Positions 35,876 through 44,701 are shown, counted from the stretch's first letter. The stretch is DNA of 64,000 bases from Pelagimonas sp050633425 (GCF_050633425.1 NZ_JBOEGM010000021.1:1-64000); one strand, 5' to 3'. Notes: generated by a model not told the origin, from the letters alone. A program made the numbers and translations.

Positions 35876-37432
35876 ATGGCAAACAAATCCGTGTTTGCAT
35901 CGATGAAAGGCCGGTTGCTGCCCAAAGCGACTGTGAAGAACGCCGAGGGCGCTCCGGCCTACGCTTATTCCGATGCGCATGCCTTGGCCCAAGCGGCTGT
36001 GACCGGGACCTTCGGCGGCATGTTCTATCAAAGCGCTCAGGATGAGCTGGGGCAAGTCGTTGATCTGGCTGAAAAATTGGACCCGCGCCTCTTGGCCCAG
36101 GCCGCGATATATGCCCGACAGCGCGGGTATATGAAGGATATGCCTGTGGTTTTGCTCGCCGCGTTGGCGCGCCGTGATCCTGTATTGTTTCGTGCAACCT
36201 TTGGTCGCGTGGTGGACAACGGCAAAATGTTGCGGGGCTTTGTTCAAGTGATCCGTTCGGGCCAGACAGGGCGTAAGTCACTGGGATCTGCCCCCAAGGC
36301 AATGGTGCAAAACTGGCTAAACACCGCCACGGATCGCGCCTTGCTCTTGACCAATATTGGCAACGACCCGTCCTTGGCGGATGTGATCAAAATGGTGCAC
36401 CCAAAGCCGGCAACAGCCGAACGGGAAGCCTTGTTTTCCTGGATACTCGGGCGGCCGTGCGATGCGGCACGGCTGCCGCAGGAGGTGCAGGACTGGCTGG
36501 CATTTAAAACGACCGGGAAAGGCCGGATGCCGGATGTTCCGTTTCAGATGCTGACGCAGCTTAAACTGACATCCCACCAGTGGGCTCGATTGGCGCGCAA
36601 AGGATCGTGGCAGATGGTTCGTCAGAACCTGAACACGTTTCACCGTCATGGCGTGTTCGGTGTGCGCAGGAATATCGACCATGTGGCCACCCTTCTTAAC
36701 AACACCAATGCGATCGTCAAGGCACGAGCGCTCCCTTATCAGCTGATGGTGACAGCCCAAAACATCGCGGCAGACATGCCACACGAAATCGTGGATGCGC
36801 TGCATGATGCAATGGAAAGCGCGCTGTTCAACGTGCCCAAGGTTTACGGCCAAGTGGTTGTGTGCCCTGATGTTTCAGGTTCCATGACCTGGCCGTTGAC
36901 GGGGCATCGCCCCGGGGCGACCTCGGTCCTGCGGCATGTGGATGTTGCGGCCCTTATGGCCGCTGCGCTCCAGCGCGCCAACAAGGGATGCCAAGTCTTG
37001 CCGTTCGATTATGACGTACGAGAAATACGTCTTCGTCCGCGTGACGCGGTTCTGACCAACGCCGAACGCCTGGCCCGTTTGGCTGGCGGCGGCACCAACT
37101 GTGCCGCGCCGCTCGTTTGGCTAAATAAGCGCGGTCGCGCTCCGGATCTGGTGGTGTTTGTGTCTGACAACCAATCCTGTGTGGACACTAAAAATACGGG
37201 GCAAGGCACCGCAATGATGCGCGAGTGGGAAACGATCAAACGTCGAAATCCCAACGCCAAATTGGTCTGCATTGACCTGGCACCCTATGGGAACACGCAG
37301 GCCCAGACACGCACAGACGTGCTGAATGTCGGCGGGTTTTCGGATGCGGTCTTTGACCAGATCGCGGCCTTTGCCAAAGGTCAAAGCGGATCGGACCATT
37401 GGGTTCGAGAGATCGAGAAGATCGACTTGTAA
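35876..37432 (+). CDS. rsr: Ro60/Rsr (TROVE domain) RNA-binding protein
   Basis: A 518-residue bacterial Ro protein. The TROVE HEAT-repeat ring covers about residues 1-325, followed by a von Willebrand A domain with an intact MIDAS site (DVSGSMTW from Asp332; GGGTN; FVSDN). Ro binds Y RNAs on its outer surface and the ends of misfolded or damaged RNAs in its central hole. The ATG at 35876 has AAGGAAGGA upstream; the earlier in-frame ATG at 35837 has none. Divergent from rtcR, and followed by a 507-base gap with Y-RNA-like structures, then rtcB, the same order as Salmonella rsr-yrlBA-rtcB. Confidence 0.93.
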   Translation: MANKSVFASMKGRLLPKATVKNAEGAPAYAYSDAHALAQAAVTGTFGGMFYQSAQDELGQVVDLAEKLDPRLLAQAAIYARQRGYMKDMPVVLLAALARRDPVLFRATFGRVVDNGKMLRGFVQVIRSGQTGRKSLGSAPKAMVQNWLNTATDRALLLTNIGNDPSLADVIKMVHPKPATAEREALFSWILGRPCDAARLPQEVQDWLAFKTTGKGRMPDVPFQMLTQLKLTSHQWARLARKGSWQMVRQNLNTFHRHGVFGVRRNIDHVATLLNNTNAIVKARALPYQLMVTAQNIAADMPHEIVDALHDAMESALFNVPKVYGQVVVCPDVSGSMTWPLTGHRPGATSVLRHVDVAALMAAALQRANKGCQVLPFDYDVREIRLRPRDAVLTNAERLARLAGGGTNCAAPLVWLNKRGRAPDLVVFVSDNQSCVDTKNTGQGTAMMREWETIKRRNPNAKLVCIDLAPYGNTQAQTRTDVLNVGGFSDAVFDQIAAFAKGQSGSDHWVREIEKIDL

Positions 37433-37437
37433 CATCA

Positions 37438-37461
37438 CCTCGGGCGACGGATCGCCCGAGG
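37438..37461 (+). promoter_or_regulatory. Hairpin after Ro gene
   Basis: Perfect 10-bp stem (CCTCGGGCGA / TCGCCCGAGG, 4-base loop CGGA) five bases past the Ro stop. No T-run. Could be a processing site that separates the mRNA from the downstream small RNAs, or a leaky terminator. Confidence 0.6.
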
Positions 37462-37478
37462 AACTTAACAAAGGATAA

Positions 37479-37573
37479 GACGCGGCGAATGCCGGTGAAA
37501 CAACACATAAGAGCGCTCATTGTCAGAGCAGAGGCGGCAGGATCATATCATGTTTCATCAGCGCTATAGCGTC
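37479..37573 (+). ncRNA. Possible first Y-like RNA (weaker case)
   Basis: It begins with GCGGCGAATGCC, nearly the same as the 5' motif of the RNA at 37770. On paper GGTGAAAC (37494-37501) pairs with GTTTCATC (37552-37559) through one G-U, and GACGC (37479-37483) pairs with GCGTC (37569-37573). The 3' loop side lacks the ACC..UUG seen in the other two. Competing pairings exist (GTCAGAGC at 37523 with GCTCTGAC at 37608; GAGCGCT with AGCGCTC), so the boundaries are uncertain and it may extend to about 37615. Confidence 0.4.
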
Positions 37574-37667
37574 GGAGAACCAGTGGGTGTGAGACCAATG
37601 ACAAGCGCTCTGACCCAAGTAAAAGATGACGTCGGATCGCACACAACCGACCGAGCCTAATTATATC

Positions 37668-37741
37668 CGGGGGAATGCACGTGAGAGTACATCGCTATAA
37701 AACGACCGCCGAAAGGCCTCTCACGACCCCTTGTCCTCCGG
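37668..37741 (+). ncRNA. Candidate Y-like RNA (short)
   Basis: A 74-base fold: lower stem CCGGGGGA (37668-37675) with TCCTCCGG (37734-37741), 8 bp with one G-U; asymmetric internal loop AUGCA on the 5' side and ACCCCUUG on the 3' side; upper stem CGTGAGAG (37680-37687) with CTCTCACG (37718-37725), perfect 8 bp; 30-base terminal loop. The same layout and loop sequences recur in the next RNA, which argues for a common protein site, presumably Ro. No open reading frame covers it. Confidence 0.6.
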
Positions 37742-37769
37742 TTTCGAAATAAATGAATTGAAAGGAAAA

Positions 37770-37918
37770 CCCGGCGAATGCCGAAGGAACTACATGGCAT
37801 CAGAACGGAAAGACTGAGTGGGTTCAACTCCCCTCCTAGCCAGAGCCCAGACGGAAAACGCATCTGCCCATTCAGATGCGGGGCGAGTCTTCCAAGTTTC
37901 TTCACCTTTGTCGCCGGG
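37770..37918 (+). ncRNA. Candidate Y RNA with tRNA-like module (YrlA-like)
   Basis: Lower stem CCCGGCGA (37770-37777) pairs perfectly with TCGCCGGG (37911-37918); internal loop AUGCC / ACCUUUG; upper stem GAAGGAAC (37783-37790) pairs with GTTTCTTC (37896-37903) with one G-U. Inside, GGAAAGACT (37807-37815) pairs with AGTCTTCC (37886-37893) with one bulge, enclosing a T-arm-like hairpin GGG-TTCAACT-CCC (37820-37832), whose loop fits the tRNA TTCRANY consensus, and an 8-bp hairpin CGCATCTG/CAGATGCG (37859-37880). It is 21 bases before rtcB. Known bacterial YrlA RNAs have a Ro-binding stem plus a tRNA-like domain and sit between rsr and rtcB. Fold derived by eye. Confidence 0.65.
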
Positions 37919-37939
37919 ACCATTGAAGAGTGAGATGAG

Positions 37940-39358
37940 ATGATGAGCAAAGACCTGCAAGGTTATCCTGTGACAGGGGACCACTTGAAAGACTGGGGCC
38001 ACCGTCCCGGCAAGCAATTTCCAACACTTTTGGCCAAGGCAAATGATTTGCGCGCCGAAGGCTACGGCCTTGTCCGCATCCGCGCAGAACTGGCGAGCGA
38101 GATCGCCCCGCCTCCTGCCACTATGGCCTTGCGCACACCGGGGGAAATCCCGTTTACCGAGAACATTGACGTGGAGCACCCAGACGAACAACACAACGTA
38201 AGCAAAGTGCGCGAAACCATGACCGCCGTGATGCAGACGCCGACAATCGCTGCGGGGGCGATCATGCCCGATGCATGCCCGGCCGGTCCGATTGGCACGA
38301 TTCCGGTTGGCGGTGTGGTGGCTGCGCGCAATGCCATCCATCCGGGGATGCATTCCGCTGACATATGTTGTTCGGTGATGATCTCTGATCTGGGCAATGC
38401 CGATCCAAAAGCTGTGCTGGATGCGGCGCAATCCGTGACGCATTTTGGCCCCGGCGGCCGGGCGCAAGGCAAGCGTTTCACCACATCTCTCAAGCTCTTG
38501 GACGTGTTTCGGGAAAACCCGTTTTTGAACAGCCCCAAAACAGTGCGCATGGCGCAAGAACATATGGGGACACAGGGCGATGGGAACCATTTCCTCTTTG
38601 TCGGTCGGTCGCGCAAGACCGGGCGCACAGCCATGGTGACCCATCATGGATCACGTGGCCCTGGGGCTGCTCTATACAAAACCGGCATGCATGTCGCCGA
38701 GAGGTTTCGCAAACAACTTTCGCCTGAAACGGCCAAACAAAACGCTTGGATTCCGGCCGATGTCGAAGAAGGGCGCGACTATTGGGAGGCCCTTCAATTG
38801 ATCCGCAAATGGACCAAGGCCAACCATAACGCCATCCACCAAGCGACAGTCGAAACCGCTAAACTGGGCGACATGGGTGATCGGTTTTGGAATGAACATA
38901 ACTTCGTCTTCAAACGGGACGATTTGTTTTATCACGGCAAAGGGGCGACCCCTGCTTGGGATGGTTATGCCATGGACGCGACGGGGCTGACGCTCATTCC
39001 GTTGAACATGTCCGAACCGGTTTTGGTCGTGCGGGGACAAGACACCAAGAATGGACTTGGTTTCAGCCCGCACGGTGCCGGGCGCAACTATTCACGGTCC
39101 GAGCATAAACGCCGGATGGGAGCTGTTACGCCTGAACAGTTGCTGGCGGCTGAAACCGAGGGGTTGGATGTGCGTTTCCACGCTGGCGGCGTTGATGCAT
39201 CTGAGCTGCCATCCAGCTACAAGAGTGCAGACAGCGTCGTGGCCCAAATCAAATCCTACGGGCTTGCGGAGATCGAAGATTATATCGATCCTTACGGCTG
39301 TATCATGGCCGGAGACGTGCCGCCGTTTTGGAAAAACAAACGAAAGGGTCGCCGGTAA
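37940..39358 (+). CDS. rtcB: RtcB-type RNA ligase (long form)
   Basis: A second RtcB, 472 residues (ATG at 37940 or 37943). Active-site elements are present: Asp141/Cys143 in SADICCSV (usually DIGCG, so the two Gly are replaced by Cys and Ser), GDGNH to His217, HHGSRG at 235, NHNAIH, HGKGAT, the guanylylated His378 in SPHGAGRN, and Tyr427/Lys428. It is only distantly similar to the 377-residue paralogue at 31072 and carries a longer N-terminal region. It follows the Y-like RNAs and Ro, as in rsr-yrlBA-rtcBA operons, but no RNA cyclase RtcA follows. Expected to reseal RNAs cut by stress ribonucleases. Confidence 0.92.
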   Translation: MMSKDLQGYPVTGDHLKDWGHRPGKQFPTLLAKANDLRAEGYGLVRIRAELASEIAPPPATMALRTPGEIPFTENIDVEHPDEQHNVSKVRETMTAVMQTPTIAAGAIMPDACPAGPIGTIPVGGVVAARNAIHPGMHSADICCSVMISDLGNADPKAVLDAAQSVTHFGPGGRAQGKRFTTSLKLLDVFRENPFLNSPKTVRMAQEHMGTQGDGNHFLFVGRSRKTGRTAMVTHHGSRGPGAALYKTGMHVAERFRKQLSPETAKQNAWIPADVEEGRDYWEALQLIRKWTKANHNAIHQATVETAKLGDMGDRFWNEHNFVFKRDDLFYHGKGATPAWDGYAMDATGLTLIPLNMSEPVLVVRGQDTKNGLGFSPHGAGRNYSRSEHKRRMGAVTPEQLLAAETEGLDVRFHAGGVDASELPSSYKSADSVVAQIKSYGLAEIEDYIDPYGCIMAGDVPPFWKNKRKGRR

Positions 39359-39369
39359 GACACCGGCGA
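39349..39369 (+). terminator. Hairpin over rtcB stop codon
   Basis: Perfect 8-bp stem TCGCCGGT / ACCGGCGA with a 5-base loop; the stop codon lies at the top of its 5' arm and in the loop. No T-run after it. The next 220 bases up to 39578 hold no supported gene. Confidence 0.4.
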
Positions 39370-39578
39370 TCTACGCGTGTCATTCTTTGAAAGGCGATTT
39401 GACGGCGGAGCGTTGCCCGTTGTGCGAAGATCTGACACCCAAACGGAACCTTCAGCATTGTACTCAAACGCAGGTTCAAGAAAGTGACTAACGCCGGTTA
39501 TTCAATTGAAAAACTGAGTTCCCATGGTCTGCCCCTAGCGGGCACGCAATCGGTACGGCTGTCTTGCGTGCTGCCCTG

Positions 39579-42280
39579 TTAGCAATAGACAGATGCGTAC
39601 CGATGTGACCGTTCCATGATGTGCTGGACGTCCCTACGTTTGGCAAAGACGCGGGCGCTTGGGCCATAGACCTCTGAAAAGCTCAAGGAATCTTGGGTTC
39701 GCGAGAGTTTTGGAAATGCAATCCGCAACCGAAAGTATGCGTCCAACGTTAACGCCCGTAGGGCCCGCGTCCCTGGATAGAAGCTTTCAGAGGCGACCCC
39801 TTCAGCAAACACAATCTGATGCGCATCAAACATGAGATGAAAATAGGTTATCCGTTTTTTCCCATGCGCAATTCGCACTGGCAGCCCCCTGGTATCAACA
39901 AGGTGAGCCGCCCGAACCAAATGGTCGCGGCCGATCAACACGGAATGCTGCCGGGACAAACCGAGAGTGCGTTTAGCCCCTAAAACGCCTTTGGGAACCA
40001 AAACCGGCTTTAGCTTGGGATTCGATCTCAGCAAGTCATTTTCAACGGAACGGTGACCAATCCAGCGGATACGCTGGGGCCCATTGTCCATAGTCGTGAC
40101 CAGGTCTCCGGTTTTTAGATCTTCAACTAGGACCTCTCCCTTTGGGGTGCGAATGGCGGTTCCCATCGCAAAGCAGATCACCCCGGTGTTTTCTGCTGTA
40201 AAGCTGGTGCCATCTGCACTTGCTCCGGTGAAGGTGAGCGCCCCGGTGCCAAAGCTCGTATTATCAGAGTAATCGACCCCATCAACGCCATCGTTGGACT
40301 GGTTGAGAACCCCATCATCAGCTTGGTCTGCATGCAATTCTTGGATGTGATCATAAAATGCACTGAGATCAATGAAATCGTTATTTGTGCTGTCACCATC
40401 ACGCAGAGTACCGGTATTTCCTGCATTGAAGTCCGAGATCGTGTCACGGCCATCGCCAGCTGTGTAGACAAAGATATCGTCGCCATCACCACCTGTAAGG
40501 TGGTCGTCACCCGTGCCACCAACGAGGCTGTCGTTATCAGCACCGCCATCGAGGCTATCGTTGCCGTCCCCCCCTTCCAGCGTGTCATTGCCAAGTGTGG
40601 CAACAATCGTGTCATCACCGCTTCCGCCGACAAGACTATCGTCGCCGGCGGAATTGTGCAGCACGTCGTTCCCATCACCACCGTCAAGCGTGTCGTTCCC
40701 AAGGCCCGTGGTTAGGAAGTCATCACCGGCACCACCTTCGATGAAATCGTCCCCGTCACCACCATGGAGCGTATCCTGCCCGCCGCCGCCAGACAGAGTA
40801 TCGTTGCCTTCGCCGCCAAGGGCATAGTCATCCCCCTCGCCCCCCAAAATACTGTCGTTATCGGCGCCGCCGTCCAAACTGTCATTGCCGTCGCCGCCCT
40901 CTAGGGTGTCATTGCCAAGCGTGGCGACGATCGTGTCGTCACCACTGCCACCCAATAGGCTGTCATCCCCAGCCGAGTTGTACAGCGCGTCATTGCCGCT
41001 GCCGCCGACCAATGTGTCATTGCCAATGCCGGTGCTAAGAACGTCGTTGCCTTCGCCCCCCTCGATGTAGTCATCGCCCTCCCCGCCTGAGAGCGTGTCG
41101 TTACCGGCCCCACCCAACAGTGTGTCGTGCCCGTCGCCGCCATCAAGGCTATCGTGACCGGTTCCTTCGCCATCCGGCGCCGAGAAGCTAACAGTTGTCA
41201 GACCGAAATCTGAGCCATCCGACCCATCAGATTGCATGTTTGATGAAATGACGAGCTGATCAAACTGGCCATGTCCCGCAATGTCGATCGTACCATATCC
41301 GCGGCCAGGAACACTTTCCTCAAAATCGCCTTCGGCGACCAGCTGGCCATCGTTATAAATTGCCCAATGCCCGACTTCGCCATAATACGACGAGTACAAG
41401 TGAATATAGTCAAAGGACGCCTCTGTTGTGGCCGTGTCAAAATTGATCGTTACGTTTTCACTCAGGCCCGACGCTTTGTCGAAACCAATTTGTTGGTGAA
41501 CGCCACTATCGCTATCTGAAACGGTCCCACCTGCGCCAAAAAAACCGCTGCCATGAACGTCTATGTTGGACACGCTGGCGGTTGTTTGCTGCCCCGCAAC
41601 AATATTTGTTGCAGTCACTGTGTAACCGTTTGATGTATCGGAAAAATTGGTTCGGTCTATGGTCTTGGTGACGAGCCCCGCGCCATCCCCGACAATGCGG
41701 TCGTCACCATCATTTCCGAAAATGGTATCATCGCCAGAACCACCTTGGACATAATCGTTGTCGGCACCGGCAGTGATCTGGTCATCATCGTTGGAGCCGA
41801 TAATTTCGTACTCGAACTTAGATCCGGCAGTCACATCCACAAGATCGTTGTAGTCTGGCGCGTTTTCATCGGTGACGTCCGACACAGATGTGACTGTGTA
41901 TGTGACACCAGGATCCAGTTCGCCGTCGCTCACCCAGCCTTCGTGCTTGTTATCAATCTCAACCCGGTAAAGGGTTATAACGTCCCCATTAGCGGCCGTG
42001 AGAAGGTGCGCCGTTTCAAGATAAATATCACCGGTTACCTCTTCCTTCAGCTCACCTTTGGAAAACGTGCTATCACCCCGGATTGTCCCGAGTCGCCCTC
42101 GTCTTCGTATCGTCCGTGGTGGCCATGGTGGCCGTGGTGGCCGTGTGTATTATGATGGCTGTGGGTATTTACCCCAGCGTTAAAGGTCGCAGCATCGGCT
42201 GAGGCACCCGACTCTGTAATATCAAAATGCAGGCAATGCTTCTCAAGTGAAAATCTTGGGGAAAGCTGAAATGTGATCAA
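39579..42280 (-). CDS. RTX repeat/Hint-domain secreted protein, frameshifted
   Basis: About 900 residues if one base is restored. Frame 1 (42280 to about 42080, TTG start with no clear ribosome site) encodes an N-terminal segment with a His/Gly run and EDEGDSGQSG. Frame 2 continues to 39579 with DSTFSKGELK, a GDIYLETAHLLTA domain, RTX calcium-binding nonapeptides (GGxGxDxLx, mainly 41170-40450) and a C-terminal Hint domain starting CFAMGTAIRTPKGEV. The frames join if the four-base run CCCC at 42076-42079 had five. The long open part alone is 784 residues from a GTG at 41933. Such proteins are exported by type I secretion in roseobacters. Either a sequencing error, a phase-variable tract or a young pseudogene. 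Confidence 0.8.
40450..41170 (-). repeat. RTX nonapeptide repeats with 324-base duplication
   Basis: Tandem 27-base units encode GGxGxDxLx calcium-binding repeats. Superimposed is a longer duplication with a period of 324 bases (12 units): the segment encoding IVATLGNDTLEGGDGNDS appears identically near 40590 and 40914 at the protein level, with the flanking units also matched. Indicates recent block expansion inside the gene. Confidence 0.8.
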
Positions 42281-42737
42281 AAGCTTTTTTGTTGTACCCT
42301 ATAACATCAGGCATTGCAGAGTTTCCTTGTTACGACACACTTTCCGACAGTCTCGAAAACAAGGAAAAAAGCAGTTAAACACGAGAATTTCGCACGCAGA
42401 ATATGCGGAAAATTTTCTGTTATCCTTCAAGGACTAATGGGAGGCGGTCCCAAAATGTGTTTTGCCTCAAGTCTTGAAAACAGGAGGTCAAAATCTCCTG
42501 TTAAAAACGGAGCTAAGGGAAGGCTTTGACTGCCAAACTATTGGGCTTTGGTCTCGTAACCGGCGTTGTTGCCCCGATCCGAAGCACAGCAGGAGCGGCC
42601 CTTGTCATGTGGAAGATTCCAGCTGTTCACGACGGACAGCACAACCATTTGTGCCAAAACAGTCGGCCGCGCCACGCGCATATAGTGTCAAAGCCCTTTC
42701 GGGGCACTTCGACCTGCTTGTGACGCAGCCTAAGACC
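42281..42737. other. Intergenic region with terminator-like hairpin
   Basis: No supported gene. AACAGGAG (42479-42486) and CTCCTGTT (42495-42502) form an 8-bp stem with an 8-base loop; read on the minus strand it continues into TTTTC, so it could end the inositol ABC transcript coming from 42738. A frame at 42526-42723 (+) begins with TTG behind AAGGGAAGG but encodes nothing recognisable. Confidence 0.5.
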
Positions 42738-43526
42738 TTAAACTGTGCCGCCCAAACTGCCTTCAAGCGCCACCATTTCTTGACCACCCGCCATCAGATC
42801 CTGCAGTTCCTCAGGTGTGATTTGACCGCGCTGCGCCGTCCCGAGTGTCTTGCCACGGTTCAAAACCGTGAACCGATCTCCGACAGCCAAGGCATGGCGA
42901 ACATTGTGAGTAATAAAGACCACAGCGATGCCTTGCTTGCGGACCTTATCAATGGTGGCAAGCACATTGGCCGTCTGCCGCACACCAAGGGCCGATGTGG
43001 GTTCGTCCAAAATCAGAACCTTGGCCCCAAAATGTACCGCACGCGCAATAGCCACTGTTTGGCGCTCGCCCCCCGATAGGGTTCCGACCGCCTGATCAGG
43101 GCCACGCAAGTTAATGCCCATTTTGCGCATCTCTTCCATGGTGACACGGTTCGCATAATCATGATCAAAGAATGACAGAGGTCCGACCTTCTTTTCTGGC
43201 TCATTGCCCATAAAGAAGTTACGGCTCACCGACATCAGCGGGATCATCGCCAAATGCTGGTGGACCGTCGCAATCCCAGCTTCGATCGCATCCCTCGGGT
43301 TCTGAAAATGCAGGGGCTTGCCTTCGAACTCAATCGTGCCGTGGGTGGGTTGGTGAACCCCCGACATGGTCTTGATAAAGGTCGACTTGCCGGCACCATT
43401 GTCGCCAAGAAGGCAATGGCACTCGCCGGGGAAAACATCGACAGAGACACCGGCCAGAGCAATGACACTGCCGAAATGCTTTTCGATATCCTTCATCTGG
43501 ATGATGGGGGCTTTTTCCGGGTTCAT
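42738..43526 (-). CDS. Sugar ABC ATPase (ribose/inositol type, single domain)
   Basis: A 262-residue ATPase of the CUT2 class with only one nucleotide-binding domain, as in FrcA-like importers, instead of the two fused domains of RbsA. Walker A GDNGAGKST, signature LSGGERQ and Walker B LILDEPTSALG are intact. Two bases separate its start from the permease stop. Energises the importer; context (inositol genes and a shared operator) points to myo-inositol. Confidence 0.92.
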   Translation of the reverse strand: MNPEKAPIIQMKDIEKHFGSVIALAGVSVDVFPGECHCLLGDNGAGKSTFIKTMSGVHQPTHGTIEFEGKPLHFQNPRDAIEAGIATVHQHLAMIPLMSVSRNFFMGNEPEKKVGPLSFFDHDYANRVTMEEMRKMGINLRGPDQAVGTLSGGERQTVAIARAVHFGAKVLILDEPTSALGVRQTANVLATIDKVRKQGIAVVFITHNVRHALAVGDRFTVLNRGKTLGTAQRGQITPEELQDLMAGGQEMVALEGSLGGTV

Positions 43527-43527
43527 C

Positions 43528-44652
43528 TTAACGCTCTCCCGTGATGATGCGGCGAATATAGGTGTTTAGGATCACAGCTCCGAGCAAGATCACACCAAGG
43601 AACACGCGGAACAGCGAGCTTTCGACCCCTGCAAAAAACAGCCCCTGTTGAACCACGCCAAAGATAAGCGCCCCAAGTGCCGCCCCAAGAACCGAGCCAT
43701 AGCCACCAGTCAACAGCGCCCCGCCGATGACCACTGCGATAATCGCTTCAAATTCTTTGAGCAATCCACGGTCTGCACCCGCTGAGCCGAATTCCATCAC
43801 CTGACAAACGGCAAAGATCGTTGCGCAAAATGCCGTGAACATGAACATCAGGATCTTAACCTTGTTCACTGGAACACCCGAATTACGGGCGGCCTCAGCA
43901 TCTCCGCCCGAGGCGAAAATCCAGTTTCCAAATTTGGTCTTGGTCAAAAGGATGTGGCCAAAGATGATCAAAATGATCGCCCAGACGATCAACATAGGAA
44001 TGCCATCGACCACGGGCTGACCTTTGCGGGTGCCGCGTTCGAATGTAGCAATCATGCCCGCGTCAGCCAACCAAACGAACAACCCTTGAAAGATTTCGCC
44101 GCCAAAGACCGCTGCCAACCAATCGCCCTCGGCTACGTCTTTGATGCCCCCGATAATCGTTTTGCGCTCAATCACTTGCGGCAAAAAGATTGTGAAGCCG
44201 CGCAGGATGAACAAGAAGGCGAGCGTTACGATGAAACTTGGCAGACCCGTCCGGATCACGATCCAGCCGTTGAGCGCACCAATCGCGATGCAAACCACAA
44301 ACGTCACAATGATCGCCATCCAAACCGGCCACCCCAACGTGACCGAAAAGATTGCGACCAACATTCCCGCAAAACCAATCATGGAGCCGACGGACAGGTC
44401 AAACTCTCCGGCGATCATAAGCAAGCATGCGCCCACTGCGATAATCATGAACTGGGCCGAAACGATCGACCAATTCATAATGCCCTGACTGTTGAACATT
44501 CCGCTATCGAAAGCGAACAACAGGAAAAACGTAAACACGGCGACAGTTCCGACCATCCCGCCCAATTCTGGACGAATCAGCGCTTTTCGGAACGCAGAGA
44601 TGTCCTTGATGCGCTCGTCGGTCTGTACCGTGGGTTGGGTCGCGTCTTGCAT
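43528..44652 (-). CDS. Sugar ABC permease (CUT2, inositol/ribose type)
   Basis: A 374-residue CUT2 permease, hydrophobic throughout, with the family's GEFDLSVGSMIGFAGMLVA and FAVCQVMEFGSAGADRGLLKEFEAIIAVV-like regions recognisable. GGGGGAT precedes the ATG. Homodimeric channel expected. Lies between the binding-protein and ATPase genes. Confidence 0.92.
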   Translation of the reverse strand: MQDATQPTVQTDERIKDISAFRKALIRPELGGMVGTVAVFTFFLLFAFDSGMFNSQGIMNWSIVSAQFMIIAVGACLLMIAGEFDLSVGSMIGFAGMLVAIFSVTLGWPVWMAIIVTFVVCIAIGALNGWIVIRTGLPSFIVTLAFLFILRGFTIFLPQVIERKTIIGGIKDVAEGDWLAAVFGGEIFQGLFVWLADAGMIATFERGTRKGQPVVDGIPMLIVWAIILIIFGHILLTKTKFGNWIFASGGDAEAARNSGVPVNKVKILMFMFTAFCATIFAVCQVMEFGSAGADRGLLKEFEAIIAVVIGGALLTGGYGSVLGAALGALIFGVVQQGLFFAGVESSLFRVFLGVILLGAVILNTYIRRIITGER

Positions 44653-44701
44653 GCGACATCCCCCTTTTTGATTTGATTGTCAGGAAAGTATTCAGAAGCA
44701 G

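Noticed and set aside
37771..37782. CGGCGAATGCCG as a simple local hairpin
   Set aside because: It can fold alone, but the same bases pair perfectly at long range with 37911-37918, and the loop motif is shared with the neighbouring RNA, which fits the Y-like fold better.
37820..37843. An ordinary tRNA gene (T-loop followed by CTAGCCA)
   Set aside because: No matching 7-bp acceptor stem, D-arm or anticodon arm at tRNA distances; fits a tRNA-like domain of a Y RNA better.
39372..39491. Cys-rich tail CPLCEDLTPKRNLQHC after rtcB as a zinc-finger peptide
   Set aside because: The frame runs out of rtcB's antiphase and has no start codon of its own; probably chance.
42047..42280. A separate 77-residue His-rich protein
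   Set aside because: Its end and the next frame's beginning fit one known protein type, so it is treated as the 5' part of the frameshifted RTX/Hint gene.
42526..42723. 65-codon frame with TTG start behind AAGGGAAGG
   Set aside because: Good ribosome site but no signal sequence, domain or conservation argument; the sequence after residue 30 looks random.
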